Origin: Deltaproteobacteria bacterium
GTDB taxonomy: Bacteria; Desulfobacterota; SM23-61
Direction: 5' to 3'
NCBI GenBank assembly: GCA_016875165.1
Contig: VGSF01000042.1
Location: forward strand, 1-37,338
Length of the DNA: 37,338 bases
Numbering within the stretch: position 1 is the first letter of the stretch; each line of letters opens with the position of its first letter. Positions 8,115 through 16,517 of the stretch are shown in pieces. The notes beneath the pieces were generated by a model, which was given only the letters and a program-made list of their open reading frames with translations, did not search any database and had not been told where the DNA came from. The translations under genes were made by a program, and so were the position numbers.

Positions 8115-8915
8115 TCATCCGGTTTTCTGATAAATCTTTGGGTGATAGGGAGTTGAGCAGAGCGCTTGCAAGCCGACAGGTATTTTTTCATGCGAGCCGA
8201 TGATGATAAAACCTCCCGTTTCCAAACTGCCCATGATTTTGCGGAGTGTTACGCTTTGCATTTCCACCGTATAATAGGTCAAAAGGTTGTTCCGCAGAAA
8301 GATGAGGGAAAATCCCGTTCCGGGCGGATTGTCGGCAATAAGGTTGTGAACCTTCCAAAATATTTTTTCTTTGAGAAAGTCTGATACCGCAAAGTGTTTT
8401 TCTTTCACCTGCCTGAAATATCTGGACCGCCACTCTTCCGGAACCTCCTTCAGGCCACTCAACGAATAGATCCCGGTTTGGGCGCGGTCAAGAAGCTCAG
8501 GGTTCAGGTCGGTTGCCCATAATTCCAATTCCGGCAACTGGGCATAGCGCCCCCGCAGTCTTTCCCAGAGGATTTTAACGCTGTACACTTCTTCCCCGCA
8601 GGCACAGCCTGCGCACCAAATTTTAATCTTCAGATTTTGGGAGTCAATAAGAACGGGTAAAATATGTTCTTCCATTGTTTGCCAAAGATCCCGATCACGG
8701 AAAAAACGACTGATCGAGACCGTCATAAGTTTTTGCGCTTGCTTTTTAAGTTCAGGGTTCTCCTCCAGGGCCAGCAAATATTCCTCCACCGTACGACAAG
8801 CGATTTCCCGCATGTGGCGGGTAATGCGTTTCTTTACCCCTTTCCTGACCTTTCGATAGCCCCCCCAGGAAAGGCCGAAAAAAACGAGAAGTTTACGGAA
8901 TTGCGGGTCATCCAT
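8115..8915 (-). CDS. CheR-type SAM-dependent methyltransferase
   Basis: 266 residues. The N-terminal four-helix part (FRKLLVFFGL...RTVEEYLLAL) and the Rossmann part follow the CheR layout. The sequence shows MTVSISRFFRD, the SAM loop IWCAGCACGEEVYSVKI, the acidic ATDLNPELLDRA and the later FLRNNLLTYY, where canonical CheR has CRNVLIYF. In chemotaxis, CheR methylates glutamates on receptors. No che gene, receptor or response regulator lies near, so this is an orphan that may act on another protein or pathway. No good ribosome site precedes the ATG. A 254-bp repeat element ends 33 bases upstream of it. The substrate is unknown. Confidence 0.75.
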   Translation of the reverse strand: MDDPQFRKLLVFFGLSWGGYRKVRKGVKKRITRHMREIACRTVEEYLLALEENPELKKQAQKLMTVSISRFFRDRDLWQTMEEHILPVLIDSQNLKIKIWCAGCACGEEVYSVKILWERLRGRYAQLPELELWATDLNPELLDRAQTGIYSLSGLKEVPEEWRSRYFRQVKEKHFAVSDFLKEKIFWKVHNLIADNPPGTGFSLIFLRNNLLTYYTVEMQSVTLRKIMGSLETGGFIIIGSHEKIPVGLQALCSTPYHPKIYQKTG

Positions 8916-8947
8916 GGAGTGAAAGGGAATATGAACTTTAGTATCAA

Positions 8948-9201
8948 TTTAGCGGTTTGAAAAAGTGGTTTTACCACCTTTGTTGAGGTCCGGGGGTCTG
9001 GGTGGAACGCGCCGGAAGCATCGGCCGGGTTTTCGCTTGGCCACGAAGAACCCCGCTCGTTTCCGTCGAAGGAGGCGGGGGGCGTTTTCCCCGCCCCACC
9101 CGCGAAGAAATCAGCGCCTTATGATTCCAAGCGGGCCGCCCAGGCCCCCGGACCATGGATTTCCTCTGATCTTGCGCCTCACCTCTTTTCAAAGGGCTAA
9201 A
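8948..9201. repeat. 254-bp interspersed repeat with terminal inverted repeats, copy 1
   Basis: The element starts TTTAGCGGTTTGAAAAA and ends with its near complement (TTTTCAAAGGGCTAAA). The interior contains the blocks GGAACGCGCCGGAAGCATCGG and CGCCTTATGATTCCAAGCG. A second copy in the same orientation is at 16082-16333. It fills the whole gap between the ThDP enzyme gene and the cheR-like gene. It is non-coding: the short frame inside it is not conserved in length between copies. Confidence 0.8.
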
Positions 9202-9213
9202 GTGTTACGAACT

Positions 9214-10887
9214 TTACGGTTTAAAGCTGCGGTCGAGCTGGACATCGATCAATACCGGGCCTTGCTGGCGAAGAGCCCGCGCCAGGGCGCCCTTGACCTC
9301 CTTAGATCTCTCGCACCGTTCCCCGGGCACACCAAGAGCCTTGGCCAGCCCCACAAAATCGATTTCGGGCTGTTCGAGATCCATGCCGATGTAGGAATCA
9401 GCCTTGGCTGAGAACCCTCCCAGGGCATGGGTTCGTTCCTTGAGAATCCGATAACTGCTGTTGTTGCAGATCACGAAAGTAACGGCCAGGCCGTAATGAG
9501 CCGCAGTCCATAAGCCCTGATAGGAGTACATGGCGCTCCCGTCACCGATGAGAGCCACCACCGGACGGTCCCCCAGCGCCAACTTTACCCCCAGGGCGGC
9601 GGGGATGCCCCAGCCGATTCCTCCGCCGCGCATGCCATAGTAGCTATGCGGGTCCTCGCTCTTGAGCAAGACGCGCAGCGCACGCCCGGAAGAAATCGTC
9701 TCGTCGACCACAACGGAATTACCGGGAAGGTTATCACATACCGCTTCCATCAGGGCCAGGGGGGTGATGGGCATCCTCTCTCTTTCCTCTTTTGCTTTTC
9801 CTCTGAGCACTGAGAGGGTTTTCTCCTTGGCCTGGCCGACCCTTGCCAGCCGAACCTCAGCTTCCGCTTTGCCCCCTAAGGTTAACCGTTCCCCAAGAGC
9901 CTTTTCCAGCTCGGGAAGGGTCTCTTTGGGATCGCCCAGGAAAGCGATCTTCGCCGGATAGTTCTTGCCTATCTCCCATGGGTCGAGGTGCAGGTGGATG
10001 ATGGGTAGGCCCGGAGGGATCGGATCAATCTCCGAGGGCAAGGACATGGTTAAAAGGTCGGCGCCGACGGAAAAGAGAACATCAGCATCCTGCAGAGCGT
10101 TGCGGGCCGCTTTCTGGATACGAGGAATCGGCCCCAATGAGAGGGGGTGGGAAGAAGGAAAGTTACAAGTGCCTGATACCGTCTGTTGATAAACCGGAGC
10201 TCCCAGGAGTTCCGCCACCCGGGCCAGCTCTTTATGGGCATCGCCGCGGGCCACTGCATCCCCGGCAATGATGACCGGATGATTCGCCCGGCTTAGCATT
10301 TCGGCTGATGCTTCGATGGCCGCGCGGGAAGCGCGGAGGCGGGGATCAATGCGGGTGGAAGCTCCCAGATCGATCTCTCCCTCAGCTTTTAAAACATCAA
10401 CGGGTAGAGAAAGGAAGACCGGGCCCATAGGGGGAGAGGCAGCCACTTTTGCGGCCCGATGTACCATCCGGGGTAAATCCTCGAAGTGGAGAATCTCGGA
10501 GGACCATTTCACATAGGGCTTAGCCACCTCGGGAAGATAAGAATAGAGGATGGGTTCGGTGACCAAAAATCTCTGGTCATGTTGTCCTGCCGTGACCAGA
10601 AGGGGGGCATTGGCTTTATAGGCATTATACAGCATGCCCATGGAATTCCCGATCCCCGGTGTGGTATGGACATTCACCACCCCCAGCTTGCCCGAGGCAA
10701 CTGCGTAACCATCGGCCATGGAGATGGCCACACCTTCGTGCAAAGCCATGAAGTACTGCATCTCCTTTTGGCCCTGCAGGGCATCCATGAGGGGAAGCTC
10801 TGTGCTCCCGGGGTTGCCGAAGATGAATTCCACCCCTTCCTGTTTCAGGATCTCCAAGAAAGCCTTTCCTCCAGAGATAAGTGGCAT
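9214..10887 (-). CDS. ThDP-dependent enzyme, benzoylformate-decarboxylase-like
   Basis: 557 residues, full length for the family. The N-terminal ThDP pyrimidine domain has EFIFGNPGSTELPLMDAL and the catalytic-type Glu in MALHEGVAISMADGYA. The middle domain runs from about residue 190 to 330. The C-terminal domain has the pyrophosphate motif GDGSAMYSYQGLWTAAHYG...CNNSSYR. The overall pattern (DQRFLVTEPILYSY, YYGMRGGGIGWGIPAALGVK) is closest to benzoylformate decarboxylase and related 2-oxoacid decarboxylases rather than acetolactate synthase. The exact substrate cannot be read from sequence. AAGGAGG lies 4 nt before the ATG. It is followed by a 254-bp repeat and then the cheR-like gene in the same direction, which may be co-transcribed. 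No partner subunit is present. Confidence 0.82.
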   Translation of the reverse strand: MPLISGGKAFLEILKQEGVEFIFGNPGSTELPLMDALQGQKEMQYFMALHEGVAISMADGYAVASGKLGVVNVHTTPGIGNSMGMLYNAYKANAPLLVTAGQHDQRFLVTEPILYSYLPEVAKPYVKWSSEILHFEDLPRMVHRAAKVAASPPMGPVFLSLPVDVLKAEGEIDLGASTRIDPRLRASRAAIEASAEMLSRANHPVIIAGDAVARGDAHKELARVAELLGAPVYQQTVSGTCNFPSSHPLSLGPIPRIQKAARNALQDADVLFSVGADLLTMSLPSEIDPIPPGLPIIHLHLDPWEIGKNYPAKIAFLGDPKETLPELEKALGERLTLGGKAEAEVRLARVGQAKEKTLSVLRGKAKEERERMPITPLALMEAVCDNLPGNSVVVDETISSGRALRVLLKSEDPHSYYGMRGGGIGWGIPAALGVKLALGDRPVVALIGDGSAMYSYQGLWTAAHYGLAVTFVICNNSSYRILKERTHALGGFSAKADSYIGMDLEQPEIDFVGLAKALGVPGERCERSKEVKGALARALRQQGPVLIDVQLDRSFKP

Positions 10888-10907
10888 AGCGCCTCCTTCG
10901 GCAAAAA

Positions 10908-11018
10908 TTGATGGCTTCGTAAAAAGTCCATCTGTCCCGCTCTGAGCGGGATTGCGCGCCTTGCATATGGAGCTTTTTACTTTGCCATCTCAATTTTGAC
11001 TTTTTACGAGATCATCAA
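10908..11018. repeat. Inverted-repeat element, family R1, copy A
   Basis: The ends are TTGATGGCTTCGTAAAAAGT and its near complement ACTTTTTACGAGATCATCAA. The right half (CGCGCCTTGCATATGGAGC...) is the reverse complement of the left half of copy C at 15742-15992. It is intergenic, between the ThDP gene and the S51-like gene, which are divergent. Confidence 0.8.
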
Positions 11019-11176
11019 AATTGATCAAATTATTTTTTTGATCATAGCATAATCCATTTCTTCGAAATAGTAAGGAACTTTTTTTAGATTGTATTCGCCA
11101 ACCCGGCCCGGGCTTTTTTCTTATTTCTCTCTTGCTTTTCCCCCATTCGATCGGTAAATTACATTCAGGGGGTGTC

Positions 11177-12421
11177 ATGTCGACTCGCCGCGGCATCATT
11201 GCCATCATGGGCTCGGGAGAAACGACGGATTCGATGGTCCGGGTGCACCGGTATCTCCTGCAGAGATTGACCCAGCCTGTCAAGGCCGTATTCATCGATA
11301 CTCCGGCAGGATTCCAGATGAATGCCGACGACCTTTTCGATAAAGCCCGCGAGTATTTTCAAAAACGCCTCAACCAGCGCCTGAAACAGGCCTCCTTTAT
11401 ATCCAGGGGCATTTCAACCTACGAGGCCGAGAAGGCATATCAAGCTCTCCGCGAGGCGGACTATATTTTTGTCGGTCCGGGAAGTCCCACCTATGCCCTA
11501 AAAAATTGGTCCGGGACCCTTATCCCTCAGATTATCTTTGAAAGGGTCCAAAATGGCGCTTGTTTTATCGCGGCCAGCGCTGCCGCCCTGACTCTTGGTA
11601 GGTTCACGCTCCCGGTCTACGAGATCTACAAAGTAGGAGATGAGTTGCATTGGGTTCCCGGCATGAATTTACTGGGTAAGTTGGGACTGGATATTGTGGT
11701 GATTCCCCACTGGAATAACGCCGAAGGGGGGACCCATGATACCCGCTTCTGTTATATGGGGAAGCCTCGCTTGGTTCAACTCGAAGCCTTGCTCCCTGAC
11801 GAAACCCACATTCTCGGCATAGACGAGCACACTGCCTGCATCCTGGATTTCCCCGCGGGAGAAGTCTTAATAAGAGGGATTGGGGGGGTGACCCTGCGCC
11901 ATCGGGGAACCCAGAAGATATTCAATGAAGGTGGAACGATTTCCCTGGAGGAGTTCAAAAGCATGACCCAGCTTTCCTCGGGAGAAAGGCGAGAGGATTT
12001 ACCCCGAATCTCGTTAACGGAACCCGCTGCCGAACCTTTTAGGCAACAGGTCCAATCTTTCAAAGAATCTTTCGAGCGGTACCTCAGGGAGCATAAAGGG
12101 GACGCTTTGATCAATGTGCTCATAAGCCTTGACAAAATGATTTGGAAATCCTGCCGGGAATTTGAGGATGAAGAAAGGATATCTCAGGCCCGGGAAGTAC
12201 TCCGGGGGATGATAGTCCAGTTAGGTCTTCGGTTTGATGAGGCTCCCAAAGATGTTCCCTCGGTCCTGGCTCCTATTTTGGATATTCTTCTGGAAGTTCG
12301 GGATAAACTCCGGTCAGCAAAGCAGTGGGAAATAGCTGATCATATTCGGGAGAGACTAACCCAGGCGGGAATCATTATTCAAGATACCCCCCAGGGACCC
12401 CACTGGCACTTCAAAACATAG
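11177..12421 (+). CDS. S51/cyanophycinase-like protein fused to CysRS-type C-terminal domain
   Basis: 414 residues. Residues 1-240 look like the class I glutamine-amidotransferase/peptidase S51 fold: GIIAIMGSGETT at the start, YIFVGPGSPTYAL, then FIAASAAALTLGRF holding a Ser at the nucleophile elbow (cyanophycinase has G-SAGA), and later VVIPHWNNAEGG and GIDEHTACIL. Residues 300-414 resemble the anticodon-side C-terminal domain of cysteinyl-tRNA synthetase: LLEVRDKLRSAKQWEIADHI, then AGIIIQDTPQGPHW. The rest of CysRS is absent. Start ATG 11177 is preferred over 11132 because GGGGG lies 4 nt upstream. The catalytic activity is uncertain, and the fusion suggests a link to tRNA or to Cys metabolism (inference). 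Confidence 0.72.
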   Translation: MSTRRGIIAIMGSGETTDSMVRVHRYLLQRLTQPVKAVFIDTPAGFQMNADDLFDKAREYFQKRLNQRLKQASFISRGISTYEAEKAYQALREADYIFVGPGSPTYALKNWSGTLIPQIIFERVQNGACFIAASAAALTLGRFTLPVYEIYKVGDELHWVPGMNLLGKLGLDIVVIPHWNNAEGGTHDTRFCYMGKPRLVQLEALLPDETHILGIDEHTACILDFPAGEVLIRGIGGVTLRHRGTQKIFNEGGTISLEEFKSMTQLSSGERREDLPRISLTEPAAEPFRQQVQSFKESFERYLREHKGDALINVLISLDKMIWKSCREFEDEERISQAREVLRGMIVQLGLRFDEAPKDVPSVLAPILDILLEVRDKLRSAKQWEIADHIRERLTQAGIIIQDTPQGPHWHFKT

Positions 12422-12518
12422 CGCAAAGTGCATAGCCTTAAGTGCTAATAAAAAAATTAGTAACACTTTTTGCCCTTAGGGTCTGCGCATGAATAACATG
12501 AACAACCAATCTTTTCAC

Positions 12519-12602
12519 CCTGACCCCTTCGGCTCGCCGTTCGCCCTGAGCCTGTCGAAGGGTGCCGTTCATGGTTCGACAAGCTCACCACGAACGGTTG
12601 TC
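12519..12602. repeat. Dispersed palindromic repeat (REP-like)
   Basis: The block contains CGTTCGCCCTGAGCCTGTCG followed by GGTTCGACAAGCTCACCACG in opposite sense, so CCTGTCGAA and TTCGACAAGCTCACC can fold onto each other. The same words recur at 15172-15250 and, degenerate, at 197-235. The surrounding gap 12422-12665 contains no gene. Confidence 0.75.
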
Positions 12603-12665
12603 GGCATATACACTTGTTCAAGGTATTTGTGCGCAGCCACTTAGACAATAATTACCGGAGGCTAT

Positions 12666-13409
12666 ATGGAAGATGAAGGAGTGCTCATCGAACCCAGGCG
12701 AATCCCCGGCGACCCCCATATCGACCACCCCATCATTCTGAACCTCTTCGAACCCTACCTGGAAATTCTGCGAAAAGAACTTAAGCTGAAAAAAACTGCC
12801 CTTAAGCGCCTCCGGTTTCCTTCGATGTCCTGTTACACCACCGCGGTGGATGGGAAAAAAATATCTATTTTCGGGACCCCTCTCGGGGCTCCTCAGGCGG
12901 CGATCGTCCTGGAGAGGCTGATTGCCATGGGGGCGAGGAAAATCTTGGCCTTTGGCTGTTGCGGCTCCTTGCATCCCGACCTTAAGATTGGCCACCTGGT
13001 CGTTCCCACCGATGCTTTGAGCGAAGAGGGGACTTCAGCCCATTATCCCCTGCCGGAAGGGGCGGAGGCGAAAGGAGATGAAAAAATCTCTGAGCTTTGC
13101 CTGGAAAAGGGCAGGGAAAAGAATATGAAGGCCGTAGCAGGAAAAGTGTGGACTACAGATGCCCTCTTCCGGGAGACCCGGGGGAAAGTCGAACGTTATG
13201 GCGAGATGGGCCTCCTGGCCGTGGAAATGGAAATGTCCGCCCTCTTCACCATCGCCAGGTATCGGAAAGCGCGCCTCGGCGGCCTTATGGTTGTTTCCGA
13301 CGAACTGGGCTTACTTAAATGGAAAACGGGTTTTTTAAATCCCTTTTTCTGGTTTGCCTCGAAAAAAGCGACCAAGGTCGCGATAGAATCCTGCCTGGCT
13401 CTCTTTTAA
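12666..13409 (+). CDS. Nucleoside phosphorylase (PNP/UDP family)
   Basis: 247 residues. It belongs to the PNP_UDP_1 family, which cleaves purine nucleosides or uridine with phosphate. The sequence shows TPLGAPQAAIVLERLIAMGA, the glycine motif AFGCCGSLHPDLKIGHLVVP, TDALSEEGTSAHY, the ligand-binding LLAVEMEMSALFTIA, and VVSDEL near the C-terminus with the Asp that contacts the base. GGAGG lies 4 nt before the ATG, so this start is well supported. The specificity (purine or uridine) is not clear from the motifs. It stands alone, but its product would feed the same salvage route as the nucleoside hydrolase and ribokinase at 32034-33900. A repeat element begins 23 bases after the stop. Confidence 0.8.
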   Translation: MEDEGVLIEPRRIPGDPHIDHPIILNLFEPYLEILRKELKLKKTALKRLRFPSMSCYTTAVDGKKISIFGTPLGAPQAAIVLERLIAMGARKILAFGCCGSLHPDLKIGHLVVPTDALSEEGTSAHYPLPEGAEAKGDEKISELCLEKGREKNMKAVAGKVWTTDALFRETRGKVERYGEMGLLAVEMEMSALFTIARYRKARLGGLMVVSDELGLLKWKTGFLNPFFWFASKKATKVAIESCLALF

Positions 13410-13431
13410 AAAATTTTTCGCCAGAATAAAT

Positions 13432-13619
13432 TTGATGAAATCGTAAAAAGTCGTCACTAAGCCTGCCCCGGAATGTCGTAATCCGGGGGTGAAAACCGGA
13501 GTCCAGAGGTTTGATAACTCCTTGAAATAACTGGATTCCGGCGCCTGCCCCGGACACGATCCGGGGTTCGCCGGAATGACGGAAAAAGGGGCTTTCGGAC
13601 TTTTTACAAGCTCATCAAA
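13432..13619. repeat. Inverted-repeat element, family R1, copy B
   Basis: The ends are TTGATGAAATCGTAAAAAGT and ACTTTTTACAAGCTCATCAA. The interior contains a second palindromic repeat (CCGGAATG...GGATTCCGGCG...CCGGAATGAC) of the widely seen GGAATGAC type. This looks like one repeat inserted in another. The rest of the gap up to 13727 holds no gene. Confidence 0.75.
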
Positions 13620-13727
13620 TTTTCCTTGATTTTCTCTATACGGAAATGGTAAGAACTCAAGGGAATGGGTAAGGTCGAAATCGGGAGGTAGATGATTTTT
13701 AAAAAAAAATGAAAAGAAGGTAATACC

Positions 13728-15077
13728 ATGATTCGCGCAATGGGAGAATACTTCAGTGATTGGGCCAAGAAATATATGCCTGATCCCTGGCTGTTTGCCA
13801 TTCTGCTTTCTTTCCTCACTTACGTCCTGGGCCTGATTTTCACCAAAAGTGGCCCCTTTGACATGATCCTCCACTGGTATAAAGGTTTCTGGGAACTCCT
13901 GGCCTTCGCCATGCAAATGTGCTTGATATTGATCACCGGCTATGCTCTGGCTACTGCCCCGGTAGTCAAACGGGCGCTGGATGCGCTGGCCCGTGTTCCC
14001 CAGTCGAATAGCGGGGCTGTTTATCTTATTGTTTTAGTGGCCATCATAGCCGGCTACATCAACTGGGGTCTGGGGTTGGTCGTCGGAGCAATGTTTGCCA
14101 AGGAAGTAGCCACCCAGGGGTATCTGCGGAAAATTCCCATGCATTATCCTTTGCTCGGCGCCGCTGGTTACATCGGCCTGGCTATCTGGCATGGGGGACT
14201 TTCCGGGTCTGCTCCCCTGCTGGTAGCCACCAAAGGCCATTTCTTAGAGAAAGATATTGGGATCATTCCCATCGTTCAAACCCTCTTCAGCCCCCTGAAT
14301 ATCGGAGTCTTTATCGTTATGATCATTGTTCTCCCCTTTCTGGCTAAAGCTTTAGCTCCCAAGGAAGGGGAAGAGCTGATTACTATCGACAAATACGACC
14401 CCACCCTCCTGGAAAAGCCCAAAGTCGAAGAGACCAATAAGGGACAATGGACCATAGCTGAATGGTTGGAAAACAGCAGAATAATCATCTTCATCGTGGT
14501 GCTGGCGGGGTTCATTTACATTGTTCATCATTTTAATAAACAGGGATTTGACCTAAACCTGAATATTGTAAATTTTATCTTCCTGATCGTGGGAATGCTC
14601 CTGCATAAGACGCCTATTTCCTACTTGCGGGCCGTAACGGAAGGAACCAAAGGATGCGCGGGCATCATTCTGCAATTCCCCTTCTATGCCGGGATTATGG
14701 GAATGATGAAATATTCAGGTTTGGTGGGAGTAATCGCCGGCTGGTTTGTGGCTATTTCTACCTCGGTAACGTATCCGGTATGGACTTACATCAGCGCCTG
14801 CATTATCAACATTTTCGTTCCCTCCGGCGGAGGGCAGTGGGCCGTTCAGGGCCCCATTGCCGTCAAGGCCGCTCAGGCTATGCAGCTTTCCGTCCAGAAA
14901 ACCCTGATGGCCGTAGCCTATGGCGATCAGTGGACGAACCTCTTTCAGCCTTTCTGGGCCCTGCCGCTTCTGGGCATCACCCGCCTGAAGGTCCGGGACA
15001 TCATGGGATATTGTATTGCCATCATGTTTGTGGGCATACCCATTTTTGTCCTTCTTCTGCTTTTGCTTCCTGCCTGA
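13728..15077 (+). CDS. atoE: Short-chain fatty acid transporter, AtoE family
   Basis: 449 residues and about 12 hydrophobic segments. This is the length and composition of the AtoE/SCFA carrier family (PF02667), inner membrane transporters of short-chain fatty acids such as acetoacetate or butyrate. Typical parts are MIRAMGEYFSDWAKKYMPDP at the start, GLSGSAPLLVATKGHFLE, FPFYAGIMGMMKYSGL, VPSGGGQWAVQGPI, and AYGDQWTNLFQPFWALPLLG in the C-terminal half. An AAGG sequence precedes the ATG by about 9 nt. A strong terminator follows directly. The gene is flanked by repeats on both sides, so it is probably a single transcription unit. In a syntrophic anaerobe it would move butyrate-type acids, although the direction is not known. 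Confidence 0.85.
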   Translation: MIRAMGEYFSDWAKKYMPDPWLFAILLSFLTYVLGLIFTKSGPFDMILHWYKGFWELLAFAMQMCLILITGYALATAPVVKRALDALARVPQSNSGAVYLIVLVAIIAGYINWGLGLVVGAMFAKEVATQGYLRKIPMHYPLLGAAGYIGLAIWHGGLSGSAPLLVATKGHFLEKDIGIIPIVQTLFSPLNIGVFIVMIIVLPFLAKALAPKEGEELITIDKYDPTLLEKPKVEETNKGQWTIAEWLENSRIIIFIVVLAGFIYIVHHFNKQGFDLNLNIVNFIFLIVGMLLHKTPISYLRAVTEGTKGCAGIILQFPFYAGIMGMMKYSGLVGVIAGWFVAISTSVTYPVWTYISACIINIFVPSGGGQWAVQGPIAVKAAQAMQLSVQKTLMAVAYGDQWTNLFQPFWALPLLGITRLKVRDIMGYCIAIMFVGIPIFVLLLLLLPA

Positions 15078-15078
15078 A

Positions 15079-15108
15079 AAAAGGGCCGGGGGAATCCCCG
15101 GCCCTTTT
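15079..15108 (+). terminator. Rho-independent terminator after atoE-like gene
   Basis: A perfect 13-bp stem (AAAAGGGCCGGGG, loop GAAT, CCCCGGCCCTTTT) starts 2 bases after the stop codon. The symmetric A and T tails mean it could work in both directions. Confidence 0.9.
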
Positions 15109-15148
15109 CAAATTCGGATGAGTGGCAGTAAAACCTTTCCAGTGAGCC

Positions 15149-15270
15149 TCTTGCAAAAGTATTTTTTTGTGGTTCGACAAGCTCACCACGAACAGAAAAA
15201 CTAAATAATTTCAACCTAAGCCCGTTCACCCTGAGCCTGTCGAAGGGTAAATTACGGACTTTTGCAAGAA
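15149..15270. repeat. Composite inverted repeat with nested REP
   Basis: The outer arms are CTTGCAAAAGT and ACTTTTGCAAG. The inner part holds GGTTCGACAAGCTCACCACG and TTCACCCTGAGCCTGTCGAA in opposed orientation, the same words as at 12519-12602. The outer arm TTGCAAAAGTCC also ends the repeats at 18247-18428 and 35010-35175. Confidence 0.75.
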
Positions 15271-15284
15271 GCTCCAGTAACAAC

Positions 15285-15629
15285 CTATTTTTTGATAATT
15301 TTTTTCAACTCTTCAAAGGTTTCTTTGATACTCTCTTTTATTTTCTTGCCGGCCTCCTTGAGGGCCTCTCCGGTCTTCTTAAGTTCTTTGCCAGCTTTGT
15401 CTGAAAGTTCTCTGGCCGATTCCTTGATTTCTTTTCCGGCCTTTTTAGTATCTTCCTTGATCTCTTTCATCTCCTCTTTGGCTTTCTGTTTAACTTTTTC
15501 CGAAAAACTTTTCTTCGTGGACTCTTTTCCACCGGATGATTCCTCTTTTACCTGGTACTGGCCAAAGGCAACGGAGGATGCCAGTATCAGGAAAAGGCTT
15601 GTGCAAATAAATATTTTTAATTTTCTCAC
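15285..15629 (-). CDS. Exported Lys/Glu-rich helical protein, unknown function
   Basis: 114 residues. A Sec signal peptide (MRKLKIFICTSLFLILASSVAFG, cleavage probably after AFG) is followed by a low-complexity, highly charged stretch of repeated 11-residue-like units (KEEMKEIKEDTKKAGKEIKE, SARELSDKAGKELKKTGEAL). This pattern is that of amphipathic LEA-like or apolipoprotein-like helices with no globular core. The start codon is GTG, with GGAGGG 9 nt upstream. Such proteins may bind membranes or protect proteins in the periplasm (inference). Homology calls would be unreliable because of the composition bias. Confidence 0.65.
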   Translation of the reverse strand: MRKLKIFICTSLFLILASSVAFGQYQVKEESSGGKESTKKSFSEKVKQKAKEEMKEIKEDTKKAGKEIKESARELSDKAGKELKKTGEALKEAGKKIKESIKETFEELKKIIKK

Positions 15630-15741
15630 CTTACTTGACCCTCCACTTCTCTCATTCTTTCTTCCAATTCACTTGCGGCAAAGGAAGATTTATTAATAAT
15701 ATGGTAACATCCACTAAGTATTTTGTACAGGTCGCGTAAGT

Positions 15742-15992
15742 TTGATGATCTCGTAAAAAGTCAAAATTGGGATGGCAAAGTAAAGAGTTCCATATGCAAG
15801 GCGCGCAAAACCTGAGGAGTGAGGCGTACTTACAAGGTACGCCGCAACGATTCACCCTGTTAGATAAACCCCAAGATGAATCCATCTCTTGGAAATTAGA
15901 TCCCCGCCCTATACCTTCAATGCGGAGTTTCTGATCTAACAGGGCGGGGGTAAAGCGCAACGCCGCAGATGGACTTTTTACGAAGCCATCAA
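15742..15992. repeat. Inverted-repeat element, family R1, copy C with nested palindrome
   Basis: The ends are TTGATGATCTCGTAAAAAGT and ACTTTTTACGAAGCCATCAA. The left 65 bases match the reverse complement of the right part of copy A (10908-11018). Inside lies another pair of arms, CCCTGTTAGAT at 15855-15865 and ATCTAACAGGG at 15934-15944, which suggests an insertion into the repeat. Together with the repeat at 16082-16333 it fills most of the gene-free stretch 15630-16517. Confidence 0.8.
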
Positions 15993-16081
15993 GTTTAAAC
16001 CAATTCATTTGACGATCCACAGGAAGAGCTATAAAATGTGTGTGTAATTTAATTGTATAGGAAATTCCTTTTTTGTAGCAG

Positions 16082-16333
16082 TTTAGCGATTTGAAAAAAT
16101 GGTATTAAAGCCTTTGTTGAGGGCCGGGGGTTAGAGCGGAACGCGCCGGAAGCATCGGTTGGGTTTCCGCTTGGCCACGAGGACAAAAGATCGTTTCCTT
16201 CGGAGGAGGCGGGGGTTCTTGCCCGCCCCATATGCGGAGAAATAAGCGCCTTATGATTCCAAGCGTTACGCTCTGGCCCCCGGCCCCTGGAATCCCTTGG
16301 CCCTTACAACACACCTTTTTACAAAGGGCTAAA
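16082..16333. repeat. 254-bp interspersed repeat, copy 2
   Basis: The end sequences are TTTAGCGATTTGAAAAA on the left and TTTTTACAAAGGGCTAAA on the right. It shares GGAACGCGCCGGAAGCATCGG and CGCCTTATGATTCCAAGCG with copy 1 at 8948-9201, in the same orientation, with point changes and small indels. Neither copy encodes a protein of conserved frame. Confidence 0.8.
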
Positions 16334-16517
16334 GTGTTACACTTTTTCTTAATCATGGTTTTAAAACTCTGTGATCTCTGTGCCCTCTGGGGCATATTTT
16401 AATTTAACCATCCGGATCACCGGAACCAGAATTCGGGGAATGGCTCTGTGAAAAAATCCTTTCAACTTTGCTTCTGGTACAGCCGGTTTGGAGACGTGAT
16501 GGAAAGGTTAGCTTAGT
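16334..16517. other. Intergenic, nothing recognised
   Basis: This lies between the repeat and the next gene. It contains GTGATCTCTGTGCCCTCTGG, a phrase often seen in metagenomic repeats. No promoter, hairpin or gene can be supported. Confidence 0.4.

Noticed and set aside
8971..9192. Frame ending PGPQQRW on the minus strand, with a relative at 16105-16395
   Set aside because: It is inside the 254-bp repeat and the two versions differ in frame and length, so it follows from repeat similarity, not from selection for protein.
12427..12475. Possible terminator after the S51-CysRS gene
   Set aside because: The pairing AAGTGCTAAT with ATTAGTAACACTT is weak and interrupted.
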